Assembly (NCBI GenBank): GCA_027533385.1 | Contig: JAPZUE010000018.1 | Location: 62,001 to 126,000 of the forward strand | Source of the DNA: Rhizobium sp. | GTDB taxonomy: Bacteria > Pseudomonadota > Alphaproteobacteria > Rhizobiales > Rhizobiaceae | Length of the DNA: 64,000 nucleotides | Direction of reading: 5' to 3' | Shown: positions 44,436 to 53,240 of the stretch, in pieces | Numbering within the stretch: position 1 is the first letter of the stretch | How the letters are laid out: every line of letters begins with the position of its first letter | Position numbers and translations under genes: made by a program | The notes under the pieces: generated by a model | Told to the model about the DNA's origin: nothing | Database searches by the model: none | The model's input: the letters and a program-made list of their open reading frames with translations, nothing else

Positions 44436-45257
44436 ATGATGAATCGCGTTCTCCGCCTGCCCGTCCTCGCCCTCCTCAGCCTTCTGACGGCCATCAGCCC
44501 TGCGGTGGCTGAAGCCCAGAAACCCGGCCACGCCCATATCCTGGTCGATGCCGGAACCGGCGCGATCCTGGAGGCGGAGAACCCCGACATGGTGCTCTAC
44601 CCGGCATCGCTGACGAAGATGATGACGCTCTATCTCACCTTCGAGGCACTGCATTCGGGACGCTTCACCTGGGAGCAGCGTCTCACCATGTCCAAGAATG
44701 CCAATGACAAGGAGCCCTACAAGTTCGCGATCGGTGCCGGCAACACGATCAGCGTGAAGGAAGCCGTGATGGGCATGGTCGTGCTGTCGACCAATGACGC
44801 GGCAACCGCCGTTGCCGAGGAACTGGCCGGCTCCGAGGAAGCCTTTGGTCAGATGATGACCTCAAAGGCCCGCGAGCTCGGCATGGCGAGCACCGTCTTC
44901 ACCAACCCGTCTGGCCTTCCCGACCCCCGTCAGGTGACGACGGCCACCGACATGGCGCGCCTCGGTCTCGCGCTGCTCCGCGACTTCCCCGAGGAGTACA
45001 AGCTGTTTGCCTCGCGCGGCATGACCTTTCGCGGCATGAAGTTTCGTGGACACAACGCCTTCCTGGTCCAGTATCCCGGCGCCGAAGGCATCAAGACCGG
45101 CTACACCAAGGCCTCGGGCTACAACATCGTGACATCGGCCAGCAACGGTAACCGCCGCCTGATCGGCGTCGTGCTAGGCGCCGACAGTGGCAATGCCCGC
45201 ACGCAGGAAATGATCACCCTCTTCGACCGTCATTTGGGCACAAAAGTCAGCCAGTGA
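44436..45257 (+). CDS. D-alanyl-D-alanine carboxypeptidase (penicillin-binding protein, DacA type)
   Basis: 273 aa. Signal peptide 1-27 ending AVAEA. Serine penicillin-recognising motifs: SLTK at 58-61, STN at 118-120 and KTG at 220-222, in correct order. Trims stem peptides in the periplasm. It ends at about residue 273, lacking the C-terminal PBP5-like anchor domain, so may be soluble. ATG 44436 (or second Met). pepT follows about 28 bp later on the same strand. Confidence 0.92.
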   Translation: MMNRVLRLPVLALLSLLTAISPAVAEAQKPGHAHILVDAGTGAILEAENPDMVLYPASLTKMMTLYLTFEALHSGRFTWEQRLTMSKNANDKEPYKFAIGAGNTISVKEAVMGMVVLSTNDAATAVAEELAGSEEAFGQMMTSKARELGMASTVFTNPSGLPDPRQVTTATDMARLGLALLRDFPEEYKLFASRGMTFRGMKFRGHNAFLVQYPGAEGIKTGYTKASGYNIVTSASNGNRRLIGVVLGADSGNARTQEMITLFDRHLGTKVSQ

Positions 45258-45285
45258 TCTCAGGAAGATCAGGAAAGGTTTTGCC

Positions 45286-46521
45286 ATGACCGACACCGCT
45301 CTCGACCGCTTCCTTCGTTACGTCATCATCGACACGCAGTCCGATCCGGCTTCCGACACCCAGCCTTCGACGGAAAAGCAGAAGGATCTCGGGCGCGTTC
45401 TCGTCGCCGAACTCCTGGCGCTGGGACTTGAAGACGCCCATCTCGATGAACATGGCAATGTCTATGCGACGATCCCGTCCAATACCGAGAAAGACGTTCC
45501 GGTCATCTGCTTCTGCAGCCACATGGATACGGCACCGGATTTCACCGGAACGAACGTCAAGCCGCAGCTGCTGCACAACTACCAGGGCGGAGACATCACG
45601 CTGACCGGTGACACGAGCCAGGTGATCCGCGTTGCCTCCCATCCGCAGCTCAACAAGCAGATCGGCAACGACATCGTCACCACCGACGGCACGACGCTGC
45701 TCGGCGCCGACGACAAGGCAGGCGTCGCCGAGATCATGACGGCGGCGGCACAGCTGATGGCGAACCCTCAGATCAAGCACGGCACGATCAAGATCCTCTT
45801 CACGACCGACGAGGAAATCGGTCGTGGCGCCGACAAGGTGGATCTCGCAAAGCTCGGCGCCCGCTTCGCCTATACGCTCGACGGCTCGACGGTCGGCGAG
45901 ATCGAGAACGAGACTTTCTCCGCCGATGGCGTTGTGATCGAGATCACCGGCGTGGCCATGCATCCGGGTTATGCCAAGGGCAAGATGGAGAATGCCATCA
46001 AGGCCGCAAGCGACATCGTCGCCCGCCTGCCCCGCGACATCGCACCGGAGACCACCGAGGGCCGTGAAGGCTTCATCCACCCGGTCGACATGTCAGGCAG
46101 CATGGAAGCGGCAAAGCTTCAGCTCATCGTCAGAGACTTCACCGAAGCCGGCCTGAAGGAGAAGGAAGACCTGCTGCAACAGATCACCGAGGAAGTCATG
46201 GCGACCTATCCGGGTTCGAGCCATATCTTCGCGGTCAAGCACCAGTATCGCAACATGCGGCAAGTGCTCGATCGCCATCCGGAGATCATGGACAATCTCG
46301 AGGAAGCCGTGCGCCGCGTCGGTCTGGAACCCGTGCGCCACAGCATTCGCGGCGGTACCGACGGCTCGCGCCTCTCCTTCATGGGCCTGCCCTGCCCCAA
46401 CATCTATACCGGCGGTCATGCCTATCACTCGCCGCTCGAATGGGTGAGCGTCCAGGACATGGAGAAGGCCGTCGAGACGATCATCGCCCTGGTGAAGGTC
46501 TGGGAAGAGCGGGCGGCGTAA
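45286..46521 (+). CDS. pepT: peptidase T (tripeptidase)
   Basis: 411-aa M20B metallopeptidase cleaving tripeptides. Zinc ligands His79 (CFCSHMDTAPD), Asp near 141 (LLGADDKAG), Glu pair near 176 (TTDEEIGRGA) and a C-terminal His (GGHAYHSPLEW). ATG 45286 follows AGGAAAGG. Possibly co-transcribed with the carboxypeptidase, both handling peptides. Confidence 0.95.
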   Translation: MTDTALDRFLRYVIIDTQSDPASDTQPSTEKQKDLGRVLVAELLALGLEDAHLDEHGNVYATIPSNTEKDVPVICFCSHMDTAPDFTGTNVKPQLLHNYQGGDITLTGDTSQVIRVASHPQLNKQIGNDIVTTDGTTLLGADDKAGVAEIMTAAAQLMANPQIKHGTIKILFTTDEEIGRGADKVDLAKLGARFAYTLDGSTVGEIENETFSADGVVIEITGVAMHPGYAKGKMENAIKAASDIVARLPRDIAPETTEGREGFIHPVDMSGSMEAAKLQLIVRDFTEAGLKEKEDLLQQITEEVMATYPGSSHIFAVKHQYRNMRQVLDRHPEIMDNLEEAVRRVGLEPVRHSIRGGTDGSRLSFMGLPCPNIYTGGHAYHSPLEWVSVQDMEKAVETIIALVKVWEERAA

Positions 46522-46547
46522 GCCGTCAGCAGGAAGCCGCTATACCG

Positions 46548-48077
46548 TTACTCGGCAGCCGAAGGCGTCTGCTCGTCGGCATCCACCTGGTTGGGATCGC
46601 CGGGCTGCGTCTCGGCTTCCAGATCCGGAAAGGCGACGATACGCTTGCCGGAGAAATCGGTGTGCACCACGACCAGTCCCTGCTCCTCGAAATAACCGAG
46701 GAGGCGACGGGCGCGGCGGGCCGAATGCGTACCATAGGCCCGTGCGATGCGCTGATCGGATGGGCATTCCTCGTTGCGGAGTGCTGCCTTGGCGAGCAGC
46801 AGGAACACGCCCTGAAGATCGTCGGACACACGGACGGACAGCGATAGCGCCGTCTGCCAGCCTTCGCTCGCAGCCGTCTCCTCGTCGACCCCTGCCCTAG
46901 CAATCGCCACCCGGCGGCGGAACTCACCCATCGGCATTGGCGGACCGGAAACGCGGCGCATGCGGGCGCGCACCAGGAACTCCTGATAGAGAACGCTGTC
47001 GGTCCGATAGGCCGCCTGCGGGTCACCCAGGATTTCCGAGAGTACGGCAGACAGGCGCTCCTCTCGCTCTTCCGCCGACATCTCGGCACCGCGCATCGGC
47101 GCCTCGTTCGGCGACGGCGTAAGCGAAGCCGGCGTCGAGCGGGAAAGTTCGGCCAGAATATCGGTCGTCGGGCGCGGTGCCGGCGGCGCACGGCGCACGA
47201 TCGGCCGGGTGAATTCCTCCGGGTCCGGCGTGAAGATCAGGTCCTCGACATCCTGAGGCGCATCCGGCAGCGGCATCAGCTTCGGCGAGGACGAGCGGGC
47301 CGAAGTCTCGACCGCGCCGATGACGATCGGCATCGGACGGCGCGACATGGCAGGGCCGAGTGCGACGAAATTGCCGCGCTGCAGGTCGCGGAACATCTCG
47401 GCCTGACGGCGATCCATGCCGAGCAGGTCGGCAGCACGCGCCATGTCGATATCGAGGAAGGTTCGCCCCATCAGGAAGTTGGAGGCTTCCGCCGCGACGT
47501 TCTTGGCAAGCTTTGCCAGACGCTGCGTGGCGATGACGCCGGCAAGTCCCCGCTTTCGGCCACGGCACATCAGGTTGGTCATGGCGCCGAGCGACATCTT
47601 GCGGGCGTCTTCAGAAACGTCGCCGCCGACGGCAGGCGCGAACATCTGCGCTTCGTCGACCACGACCAGCACCGGATACCAGAATTCACGATCGGCATCG
47701 AAGAGACCGTTGAGGAAGGCGCCGGCGGCACGCATCTGCTGCTCGACATCGAGGCCCTCAAGCGTCAGCACGCAGGACACCCGGTGGCGGCGGATGCGGT
47801 CGGCAATGCCGGCCAGTTCCGCTTCTGAACGTTCCCCGTCGACGACGACATGGCCATACTTGTCCGAGAGCGTGACGAAATCACCTTCGGGGTCGATGAT
47901 CACCTGCTGCACCCACTGGGCCGACTGCTCCAGCAGGCGACGGAGCAAATGCGACTTGCCCGAACCCGAATTGCCCTGCACCAGGAGGCGGGTCGCAAGA
48001 AGCTCCTCGATATCGAGCTTGGCAGGCTGACCGCCCTGCACCGTTCCCATATCGATTCCGACCTTCAATACCGGCAT
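46548..48077 (-). CDS. HerA/DUF87-type ATPase
   Basis: 509 aa. Walker A GNSGSGKS near 35-42 and Walker B LVVVDEAQMF. Then a RecA/FtsK-type core with GVIATQRLAKLAKNVAAEASNFLMGRTFLDIDM (arginine finger region), as in HerA-like DUF87 ATPases. After residue about 290 a poorly conserved, proline-rich region leads to a C-terminal winged-helix-like segment. HerA proteins hexamerise and move DNA; no NurA-like nuclease is adjacent. Starts at ATG 48077 (MPVLKVGID); convergent with pepT, 26 bp apart. Confidence 0.85.
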   Translation of the reverse strand: MPVLKVGIDMGTVQGGQPAKLDIEELLATRLLVQGNSGSGKSHLLRRLLEQSAQWVQQVIIDPEGDFVTLSDKYGHVVVDGERSEAELAGIADRIRRHRVSCVLTLEGLDVEQQMRAAGAFLNGLFDADREFWYPVLVVVDEAQMFAPAVGGDVSEDARKMSLGAMTNLMCRGRKRGLAGVIATQRLAKLAKNVAAEASNFLMGRTFLDIDMARAADLLGMDRRQAEMFRDLQRGNFVALGPAMSRRPMPIVIGAVETSARSSSPKLMPLPDAPQDVEDLIFTPDPEEFTRPIVRRAPPAPRPTTDILAELSRSTPASLTPSPNEAPMRGAEMSAEEREERLSAVLSEILGDPQAAYRTDSVLYQEFLVRARMRRVSGPPMPMGEFRRRVAIARAGVDEETAASEGWQTALSLSVRVSDDLQGVFLLLAKAALRNEECPSDQRIARAYGTHSARRARRLLGYFEEQGLVVVHTDFSGKRIVAFPDLEAETQPGDPNQVDADEQTPSAAE

Positions 48078-48167
48078 CCTCAAATCATGTGTTGATCTGT
48101 AGTCACTAACAGAGTTGGGGGCACCCGTGTGCGCCGCATCCACGAAACCCACAGGGAAGTGCGGCCT

Positions 48168-49304
48168 TTACGCCGGCTTGCGGCGCCCGAGCAGACCGGC
48201 GAGCAGGATGCTGAGGACAAGCGGCGGGAGAAGCGTGGCAAGCCCGCTGCGCAATCCCAGCACCTCCGCCACGAAACCGATCATCGGCGGACCGATCAGG
48301 AAGCCGAGAAGCGCGATGAAGCTCAGGATCGCGACATTCTCTGCCGCTGGCCTGTCACCCAGATCGGCAGACGCCGTGACCGCCAGCGGGAAGCCGACGG
48401 AGACACCGAGACCGACGGAGGCAAGCCCGACATAGACGAGCGCTGTCACCGGCGCGGTGACCACGAGCAGCATGCCGCCAAGCGCAAAGATGAGGCAAAG
48501 CCGCGCGAGCAGAACCGCACCGAACCGCTCCTTGGCAGCGTCACCAAGGAAGCGGCCCACCGAGACCATGGCCGCAAAGACGACATAGCCCATGCCGGTC
48601 GCCATGCCCGAGGTCTGAAACACATCCTTGAGATAGACGGCGGACCAATCGGCCACTGCCCCTTCGGTCATGGTGATGCCGAAGACGAAGAGACTGATGC
48701 CAAGGATCCCGGGGCTCGGCAGACGCCAGGATGACCGGGGCTGGGTTTCGGTAACCGGCGCCTCGTGCACGGGAAGTGCCCGGCAGACAATCACCGAGAC
48801 CGGCATCAGAACCAGCGACAGGAGACCGATCGCCACGAAGGGCGATGTATGCAGCACGAGGAACCCGGCACCAACAAGGCTGCCGGTCATGATACCGAGG
48901 CTCCAGAAGCCATGGCAGCGGTTCATGATCGACACCGTGCCGCGCTTCTCGATCACATCGGCTTCGACATTGAGCCCGAGCTCGATTGTCGACAGACCGA
49001 TCCCGAGCAAAGCAAGCAAGAGGAATAGCGAGACGATGTCCGGTGCGGCGACCGGAAGCGGCACAAGCGCCAGAAAGATCGGGAAGCCGAAGATCAGCGT
49101 GTTGCGACTGCCGATCCGCCCGACGAGCTGGCCGGCAAATGGCAGCATCAAGAGGATGCCCGTCGGCAGGCCAAGCAGGGCAATCGCAAGCTCGGCAGGA
49201 CCGAGCGATAGCCTCTCCTGTACGCCTGGAATTTGCGGAAGCCAGCTGCCGAAGGCGATCGGCTGCAGGAAGAAGGCTGTCATGATTGTGAATTTGGGAG
49301 ACAT
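48168..49304 (-). CDS. MFS transporter (YbjJ-like)
   Basis: About 378 aa with around 12 membrane helices. LPQIPGVQERLSLGPAELAIALLGLPTGILLMLPFAGQLVGRIGSRNTLIFG carries the motif A (G-x-x-x-x-R-x-G-R); a MNRCHGFWSLG stretch follows helix 4, seen in bacterial fucose-permease/YbjJ-like transporters. TTG (49307) and ATG (49304) adjoin; no strong ribosome site. Lies downstream of the second DUF1127 gene with a large inverted repeat between. Substrate unknown. Confidence 0.85.
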   Translation of the reverse strand: MSPKFTIMTAFFLQPIAFGSWLPQIPGVQERLSLGPAELAIALLGLPTGILLMLPFAGQLVGRIGSRNTLIFGFPIFLALVPLPVAAPDIVSLFLLLALLGIGLSTIELGLNVEADVIEKRGTVSIMNRCHGFWSLGIMTGSLVGAGFLVLHTSPFVAIGLLSLVLMPVSVIVCRALPVHEAPVTETQPRSSWRLPSPGILGISLFVFGITMTEGAVADWSAVYLKDVFQTSGMATGMGYVVFAAMVSVGRFLGDAAKERFGAVLLARLCLIFALGGMLLVVTAPVTALVYVGLASVGLGVSVGFPLAVTASADLGDRPAAENVAILSFIALLGFLIGPPMIGFVAEVLGLRSGLATLLPPLVLSILLAGLLGRRKPA

Positions 49305-49370
49305 CAAGGATCCGGAGGAAACCAGGGAGGGGAATCACGTCGCTTCCGGACTGTCCCGCAACACCGCCGT

Positions 49371-49414
49371 CTCGAGCAAGCAGACCACCAGCGAGAGTGG
49401 TCTGCTTGCTCGAG
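49371..49414. repeat. perfect 18-bp inverted repeat, 8-nt loop
   Basis: Arms CTCGAGCAAGCAGACCAC (49371-49388) and GTGGTCTGCTTGCTCGAG (49397-49414), perfectly complementary. No T tract on either strand in the usual place; on the plus side AAAAAG follows. Lies between the DUF1127 stop (49459) and the MFS start (49304). It is not a normal terminator; see findings. Confidence 0.85.
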
Positions 49415-49458
49415 AAAAAGTGGGATTCGGGTGTGCGTGGAGCCAAAGCCAACGGCCC

Positions 49459-49692
49459 TCACGGACGGATGTCCCAAAGCGACAGCCGCCGCGGAAAGAT
49501 GACTTCGGTCTCCGGCAGCCCGATGTCGCGCCGCAGCTGCGGAGACAGGTGCTCCGCCAGCTGGCGGATCTGCCGCCGTCTCCGGCTTGCGCGGACGAGT
49601 GCGACAAGCAGCTTCCATGAGCCGAAGTGTTCGAGCAGATCGTCCATCCGCTCGTTGAGCGGCATTTCAACTATAGATTGACTATTGTGCAT
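49459..49692 (-). CDS. second DUF1127 protein
   Basis: 77 aa. Basic C-terminal DUF1127 core VRASRRRRQIRQLAEHLSPQLRRDIGLPETEV, divergent from the first copy but with the same Arg-rich helix and RRDIGL. ATG 49692 (MHNSQSIVEMPLNERM) preferred with GGGACGG upstream; a downstream ATG at 49665 is also possible. Upstream on the same strand is a 30-codon ORF with a strong Shine-Dalgarno. Probable RNA-interacting regulator by family. Confidence 0.75.
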   Translation of the reverse strand: MHNSQSIVEMPLNERMDDLLEHFGSWKLLVALVRASRRRRQIRQLAEHLSPQLRRDIGLPETEVIFPRRLSLWDIRP

Positions 49693-49849
49693 GACTTGTC
49701 CGTCCCGGAACGCGCAAGCGCCCAGGTCCTTTCGATGATGAAAAGCGACGTGAACCAGACAGACGAACGCGTTGATACGCGCAGACGGCAAGTCACGTCA
49801 GGATGGTGAAAAACGCCAGAAAAGGCAGGTAAATTGACTGATCAGACAG

Positions 49850-49942
49850 TCATCGGGTGGACTGAACGCGCGTGGAAAGTCGACCGCACGTAGAGTTCAC
49901 CGATCCGCCAGAGAGGCGCATGCGCATGAAAATATGGGTCAT
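49850..49942 (-). CDS. 30-codon ORF (possible leader or small protein)
   Basis: 30 codons, ATG at 49942 preceded by a perfect AGGAGG with 6-base spacing. The peptide starts MTHIFMRMRLSGGSV, has one Cys (STCGRLST) and is positively charged, with no membrane span. Its stop overlaps a TGACTG/CAGTCA inverted repeat (49835-49852). It precedes DUF1127 by 157 bp. Coding is supported only by the ribosome site and context. Confidence 0.45.
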   Translation of the reverse strand: MTHIFMRMRLSGGSVNSTCGRLSTRVQSTR

Positions 49943-50089
49943 CGGTCGCCTCCTGTAGTTTGTGTTGCGGATGCTGGGACCATGGCACGCAAAAAAGCAC
50001 GCCGCAAGTCCGCAATTCGAGATTGCAGAACTAGCGGCGCGCCGTTGCACTTATGCAACAAAATGTCGCAGGACTTGTGACGGAGACCC
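49943..50089 (-). promoter_or_regulatory. upstream region of the 30-codon ORF with a GTTGCA palindrome
   Basis: Contains GTTGCA-CTTA-TGCAAC (50044-50059), about 100 bp before the small ORF's ATG on the minus strand, overlapping a possible TTGCAT -35 with a 17-bp spacer to a weak GCTAGT. Together with 49693-49849 this makes a gene-poor stretch of nearly 400 bases between DUF1127 and the CNNM gene; apart from the small ORF I see nothing else coding. Confidence 0.35.
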
Positions 50090-51379
50090 TCAGGCCTCGG
50101 AGGCTCCGACGCGCGAGACGAGCAGCTTGTCGATGCGCCGGCCGTCGAGGTCGATCACCTCGAAACGCCAGTCACCCTTCACGAAGCTTTCTCCAAGTTC
50201 GGGGATGCGCTTGAGCTCGTCCAGCACGAAGCCGGCCACGGTGGTATAATCCGGATCGGAATCGATCGGGACGCGGATGATGTCGACGAATTCATCCACC
50301 GGCGTCCAGCCGGCGACGAGATAGGACCCGTCCTGCCGCTGAACCATCGCCTGTTCTTCCGTTTCGTCCTGGCTGAAGGCGCCCGTGATCGCTTCCAGGA
50401 TATCGCCGGACGTGACGATGCCTTCGAAATGGCCGTATTCGTCATAGACGAGCACCATGTGCATCGACGTCTTGCGCAAGGATTCGATGATGTCGGTCGC
50501 CTTAGCGAGATCCGAGACCACGGGCACGTCGCTCACCATGTCGGCAAGATTGATCGGCCCACCTTCGGCCATGTGTTCGTAGAGCTTCTTGGTCAGGACG
50601 ACACCGAGGATCTCGTCGGAATCGCCGCTGCGAACCGGAATGCGCGAATGCGGCATCTCGCGCAGCTTCTCCCGGATTTCATCGATCGTATCGTCAAGCT
50701 CGAGCATTTCCACGTCGCGTCGCGGGGTCATCAGACCGCGCGCCTGGCGATCGGCGAGACGCATGACGCCGGACAGCATGGCGGACTCGCTGGTCTCGAT
50801 CACACCCGCGCTATGCGCTTCGGCGAGAACCGTGCGGATTTCCTCATCCGTCACCTTGCCACCGCCGTCACCGCTTTGTCCGAGCAGGGAAAGCACCAGC
50901 TTGCCGGATCCGTTGAGCAGCCAGACCAGCGGTGCAGCAACCTTCGAAAGCACGCCCATGGGAATGGCGACACGCGCGGCAACGCCCTCGGCATTGCGCA
51001 GCGCGACCTGCTTTGGCACAAGCTCACCGACAATCAGCGAAAGATAGGTAATGAGAACGACAACGGTACCGACGCCGAGCGCATCGGCTGCGGCTTCCGA
51101 AAACCCTTGCACTTCAAGCCAGGACGAAAGCCGGGCGCCGAGCGTGGCACCCGAGAAAGCGCCGGAGAGAACGCCGACAAGCGTGATGCCGATCTGCACC
51201 GTGGACAGGAAGCGGCCAGGATCACTCGCAAGCCTCAGGGCTGTTTCAGCGCCCCGGCTTCCCTGCTCTGCAAGAACCTTCAGACGCGCCGGACGAGCAG
51301 AGACGACCGCAAGCTCCGACATGGCAAGAACGCCGTTGAGAACGGTCAGGAAAAGAACAATCGCAATTTCGGTAAACAA
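50090..51379 (-). CDS. CNNM/CorC-type membrane protein (hemolysin family)
   Basis: About 429 aa. CNNM transmembrane domain (residues 1-195) with STVQIGITLVGVLSGAFSGATL near 70-90 and IVGELVPKQVAL near 127. Then a CBS pair (about 210-340, GLMTPRRDVEMLELDDTIDE; TSGDILEAITG) and a C-terminal CorC/HlyC domain (WRFEVIDLDGRRIDKLLV). Family knowledge: Mg2+/Co2+ handling rather than real haemolysis. Family alignment places the start at a TTG, 51379 (LFTEIAIVLFL); the frame is open to 51472 but that part overlaps murI and lacks similarity. Ribosome site is weak. Confidence 0.87.
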   Translation of the reverse strand: MFTEIAIVLFLTVLNGVLAMSELAVVSARPARLKVLAEQGSRGAETALRLASDPGRFLSTVQIGITLVGVLSGAFSGATLGARLSSWLEVQGFSEAAADALGVGTVVVLITYLSLIVGELVPKQVALRNAEGVAARVAIPMGVLSKVAAPLVWLLNGSGKLVLSLLGQSGDGGGKVTDEEIRTVLAEAHSAGVIETSESAMLSGVMRLADRQARGLMTPRRDVEMLELDDTIDEIREKLREMPHSRIPVRSGDSDEILGVVLTKKLYEHMAEGGPINLADMVSDVPVVSDLAKATDIIESLRKTSMHMVLVYDEYGHFEGIVTSGDILEAITGAFSQDETEEQAMVQRQDGSYLVAGWTPVDEFVDIIRVPIDSDPDYTTVAGFVLDELKRIPELGESFVKGDWRFEVIDLDGRRIDKLLVSRVGASEA

Positions 51380-51464
51380 GAAAGGGGGCAAAGCTCCTCT
51401 ACACCGGCTGAGCGTCCGGCAACCGGGCATAGGTAGCACGGCTAGCCAATTGTCAAAAGACCGT

Positions 51465-52295
51465 TCAGGCAAAATAGGGTGTGGAAGCGACCTTGACCGA
51501 CAATCCCATGCCCTGCATCAGGCGCCGGGTGGAGAAATCCGGGGTCCCCGAGGTGAAGACGGCAAAGTCGAAATCGTCAGGATGTTCGGCCCCTTCGATG
51601 AGTGGCACCAGCCGACGCGCCTGCCTTGCAATCGCCTCCGCCGGATCGAGCCAGTCGACCGGCCAGGGAGCCAGCCTGCGGAAGACATTGGCGAGGAAGG
51701 GATAATGCGTGCAGGCAAGGACGACGATGTCGGTCCGCGCGCCGTCCTTCTCGACGAAGCAGGGCGCGATTTCCGCCAGCACTGCGGCATCGTCGAGGAC
51801 CTCGCCGCGGATATAGGCCTCCGCCATGCGCGCCAGATTTTCCGATCCGACGAGCCGCACATGGCATTGCGAGGCAAAGGACTGGATCAGATCGCGGGTA
51901 TAGGCGCGTTTGACGGTACCAGGCGTCGCGAGCACGGAGACCAGACCGGACCGCGTTCGCTCCGCCGCCGGCTTGATCGCAGGCACTGTGCCGATGAACC
52001 GCCTGTCGGGAAACCGTTGCCTGAGATCAGCACCAGCCAGAGTGAAGGCGGTATTGCAGGCGACAATCACGGCTTCAGGATCATACTGCGTAAAGAGCTC
52101 TTCGAACAAACGGGCGATCCGGGCCTTGAGCGGTTCTTCCTCCCACCCACCATAGGGAAAGCCGGCATCGTCGGCGACATAGATGAAACCGCGTTCCGGC
52201 ATCAGAAGCCGCGCCTCGCGCAGGACGGTCAGACCGCCGATGCCGGAATCGAAGACCAGGATCGGCTTGAGATCAGGCGTCCCGTTTGTCGTCAT
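51465..52295 (-). CDS. murI: glutamate racemase
   Basis: 276 aa. L- to D-glutamate for peptidoglycan. The two catalytic cysteines are Cys80 ([10 protein letters not shown]) and Cys195 ([10 protein letters not shown]); [13 protein letters not shown] near 15-27 is the N-terminal signature. ATG 52295 overlaps the end of trmJ by 23 bp, so translation is coupled to it. Confidence 0.95.
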   Translation of the reverse strand: MTTNGTPDLKPILVFDSGIGGLTVLREARLLMPERGFIYVADDAGFPYGGWEEEPLKARIARLFEELFTQYDPEAVIVACNTAFTLAGADLRQRFPDRRFIGTVPAIKPAAERTRSGLVSVLATPGTVKRAYTRDLIQSFASQCHVRLVGSENLARMAEAYIRGEVLDDAAVLAEIAPCFVEKDGARTDIVVLACTHYPFLANVFRRLAPWPVDWLDPAEAIARQARRLVPLIEGAEHPDDFDFAVFTSGTPDFSTRRLMQGMGLSVKVASTPYFA

Positions 52296-53106
52296 CTCTG
52301 GCCTGAGCCTCGCTTCCAGTCATCGCCGCAGGCAGCCTTTGCCCGGCGCGTGCAAATCGGTCGAGCGAGCTGATGACACCGCGAACCACATGGATTTCCG
52401 GACCGGTGAAAGCGCGTCTGCTGAACACGGCCCGCAGATTTTCGATCATCTTGGGCTTTTTGTGGGCCGGGTGGAAATAGTTGCGCGCTTCGAGCGCTTC
52501 TTCCAGGTGGTCGAACAGCCCGATGAGCTCGTCCTTGGTGGCCGGCGGCTGTTCGGGTGCGTCGAAGGGCACCGCATGCACGTCTTCCATCCCCGACTTC
52601 ATCCATTCATAGGACATCAGGAGCACGGCCTGGGCGATGTTCAGCGAGGCAAAGGCGGGGTTGACGGGGAAGGTCACGATTTCGTCAGCGAGCGCCACCT
52701 CTTCGTTCGACAGACCCGACTTTTCCCGGCCGAAGAGAATGCCGGTCTTTTCGCCGGAACGGAATTTCGTCCGGAGCGTTTCTGCCGCCGTCACCGGAGA
52801 ACGGACTGGTTTGAAGCCGTCGCGCTGGCGCGCGGTCGTCGCATAGACGAAGTTCAGATCGGCAATGGCCTCTTCGAGTGTGTCGAAAACGACCGTGCCA
52901 TCGATCACGTGATCGGCCTTGGCGGCAGCCGCGCGCGCCTTTTCGGACGGCCAGCCGTCACGTGGATTGACCAGTCTGAGCTCGACCAGGCCAAAATTCG
53001 CCATGGCTCGCGCCACCATGCCGATGTTCTCGCCAAGCTGCGGCTCCATCAGAATGATCGCCGGCCCTTCGGCCAGCATGACCCGCTCGCTGTTCGTTCC
53101 TGCCAT
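52273..53106 (-). CDS. trmJ: tRNA (cytidine/uridine-2'-O-)-methyltransferase TrmJ
   Basis: 277 aa; SPOUT-fold SAM enzyme methylating ribose of nucleotide 32. [26 protein letters not shown] (N-terminal SPOUT motif), [20 protein letters not shown] near 120 and [23 protein letters not shown] (trefoil knot) are intact. ATG 53106. Members of this family split between TrmJ and TrmL-like activity; the long C-terminal tail favours TrmJ. Pairs with ttcA, which modifies the same tRNA position 32, elsewhere in this window. Confidence 0.9.
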   Translation of the reverse strand: MAGTNSERVMLAEGPAIILMEPQLGENIGMVARAMANFGLVELRLVNPRDGWPSEKARAAAAKADHVIDGTVVFDTLEEAIADLNFVYATTARQRDGFKPVRSPVTAAETLRTKFRSGEKTGILFGREKSGLSNEEVALADEIVTFPVNPAFASLNIAQAVLLMSYEWMKSGMEDVHAVPFDAPEQPPATKDELIGLFDHLEEALEARNYFHPAHKKPKMIENLRAVFSRRAFTGPEIHVVRGVISSLDRFARAGQRLPAAMTGSEAQARDDDKRDA

Positions 53107-53240
53107 GATCTGCCCTTCTGAAGAATTCGGGCACCCATTGGCACAAAATCGCCCGGGCGCAAAGGGGCCGAAACCTCAGCGGAAGCGACCAAGCGTCACC
53201 CGCCGGGCAACACTTGGGAAAAGACGCCTCCCGGCGATCG

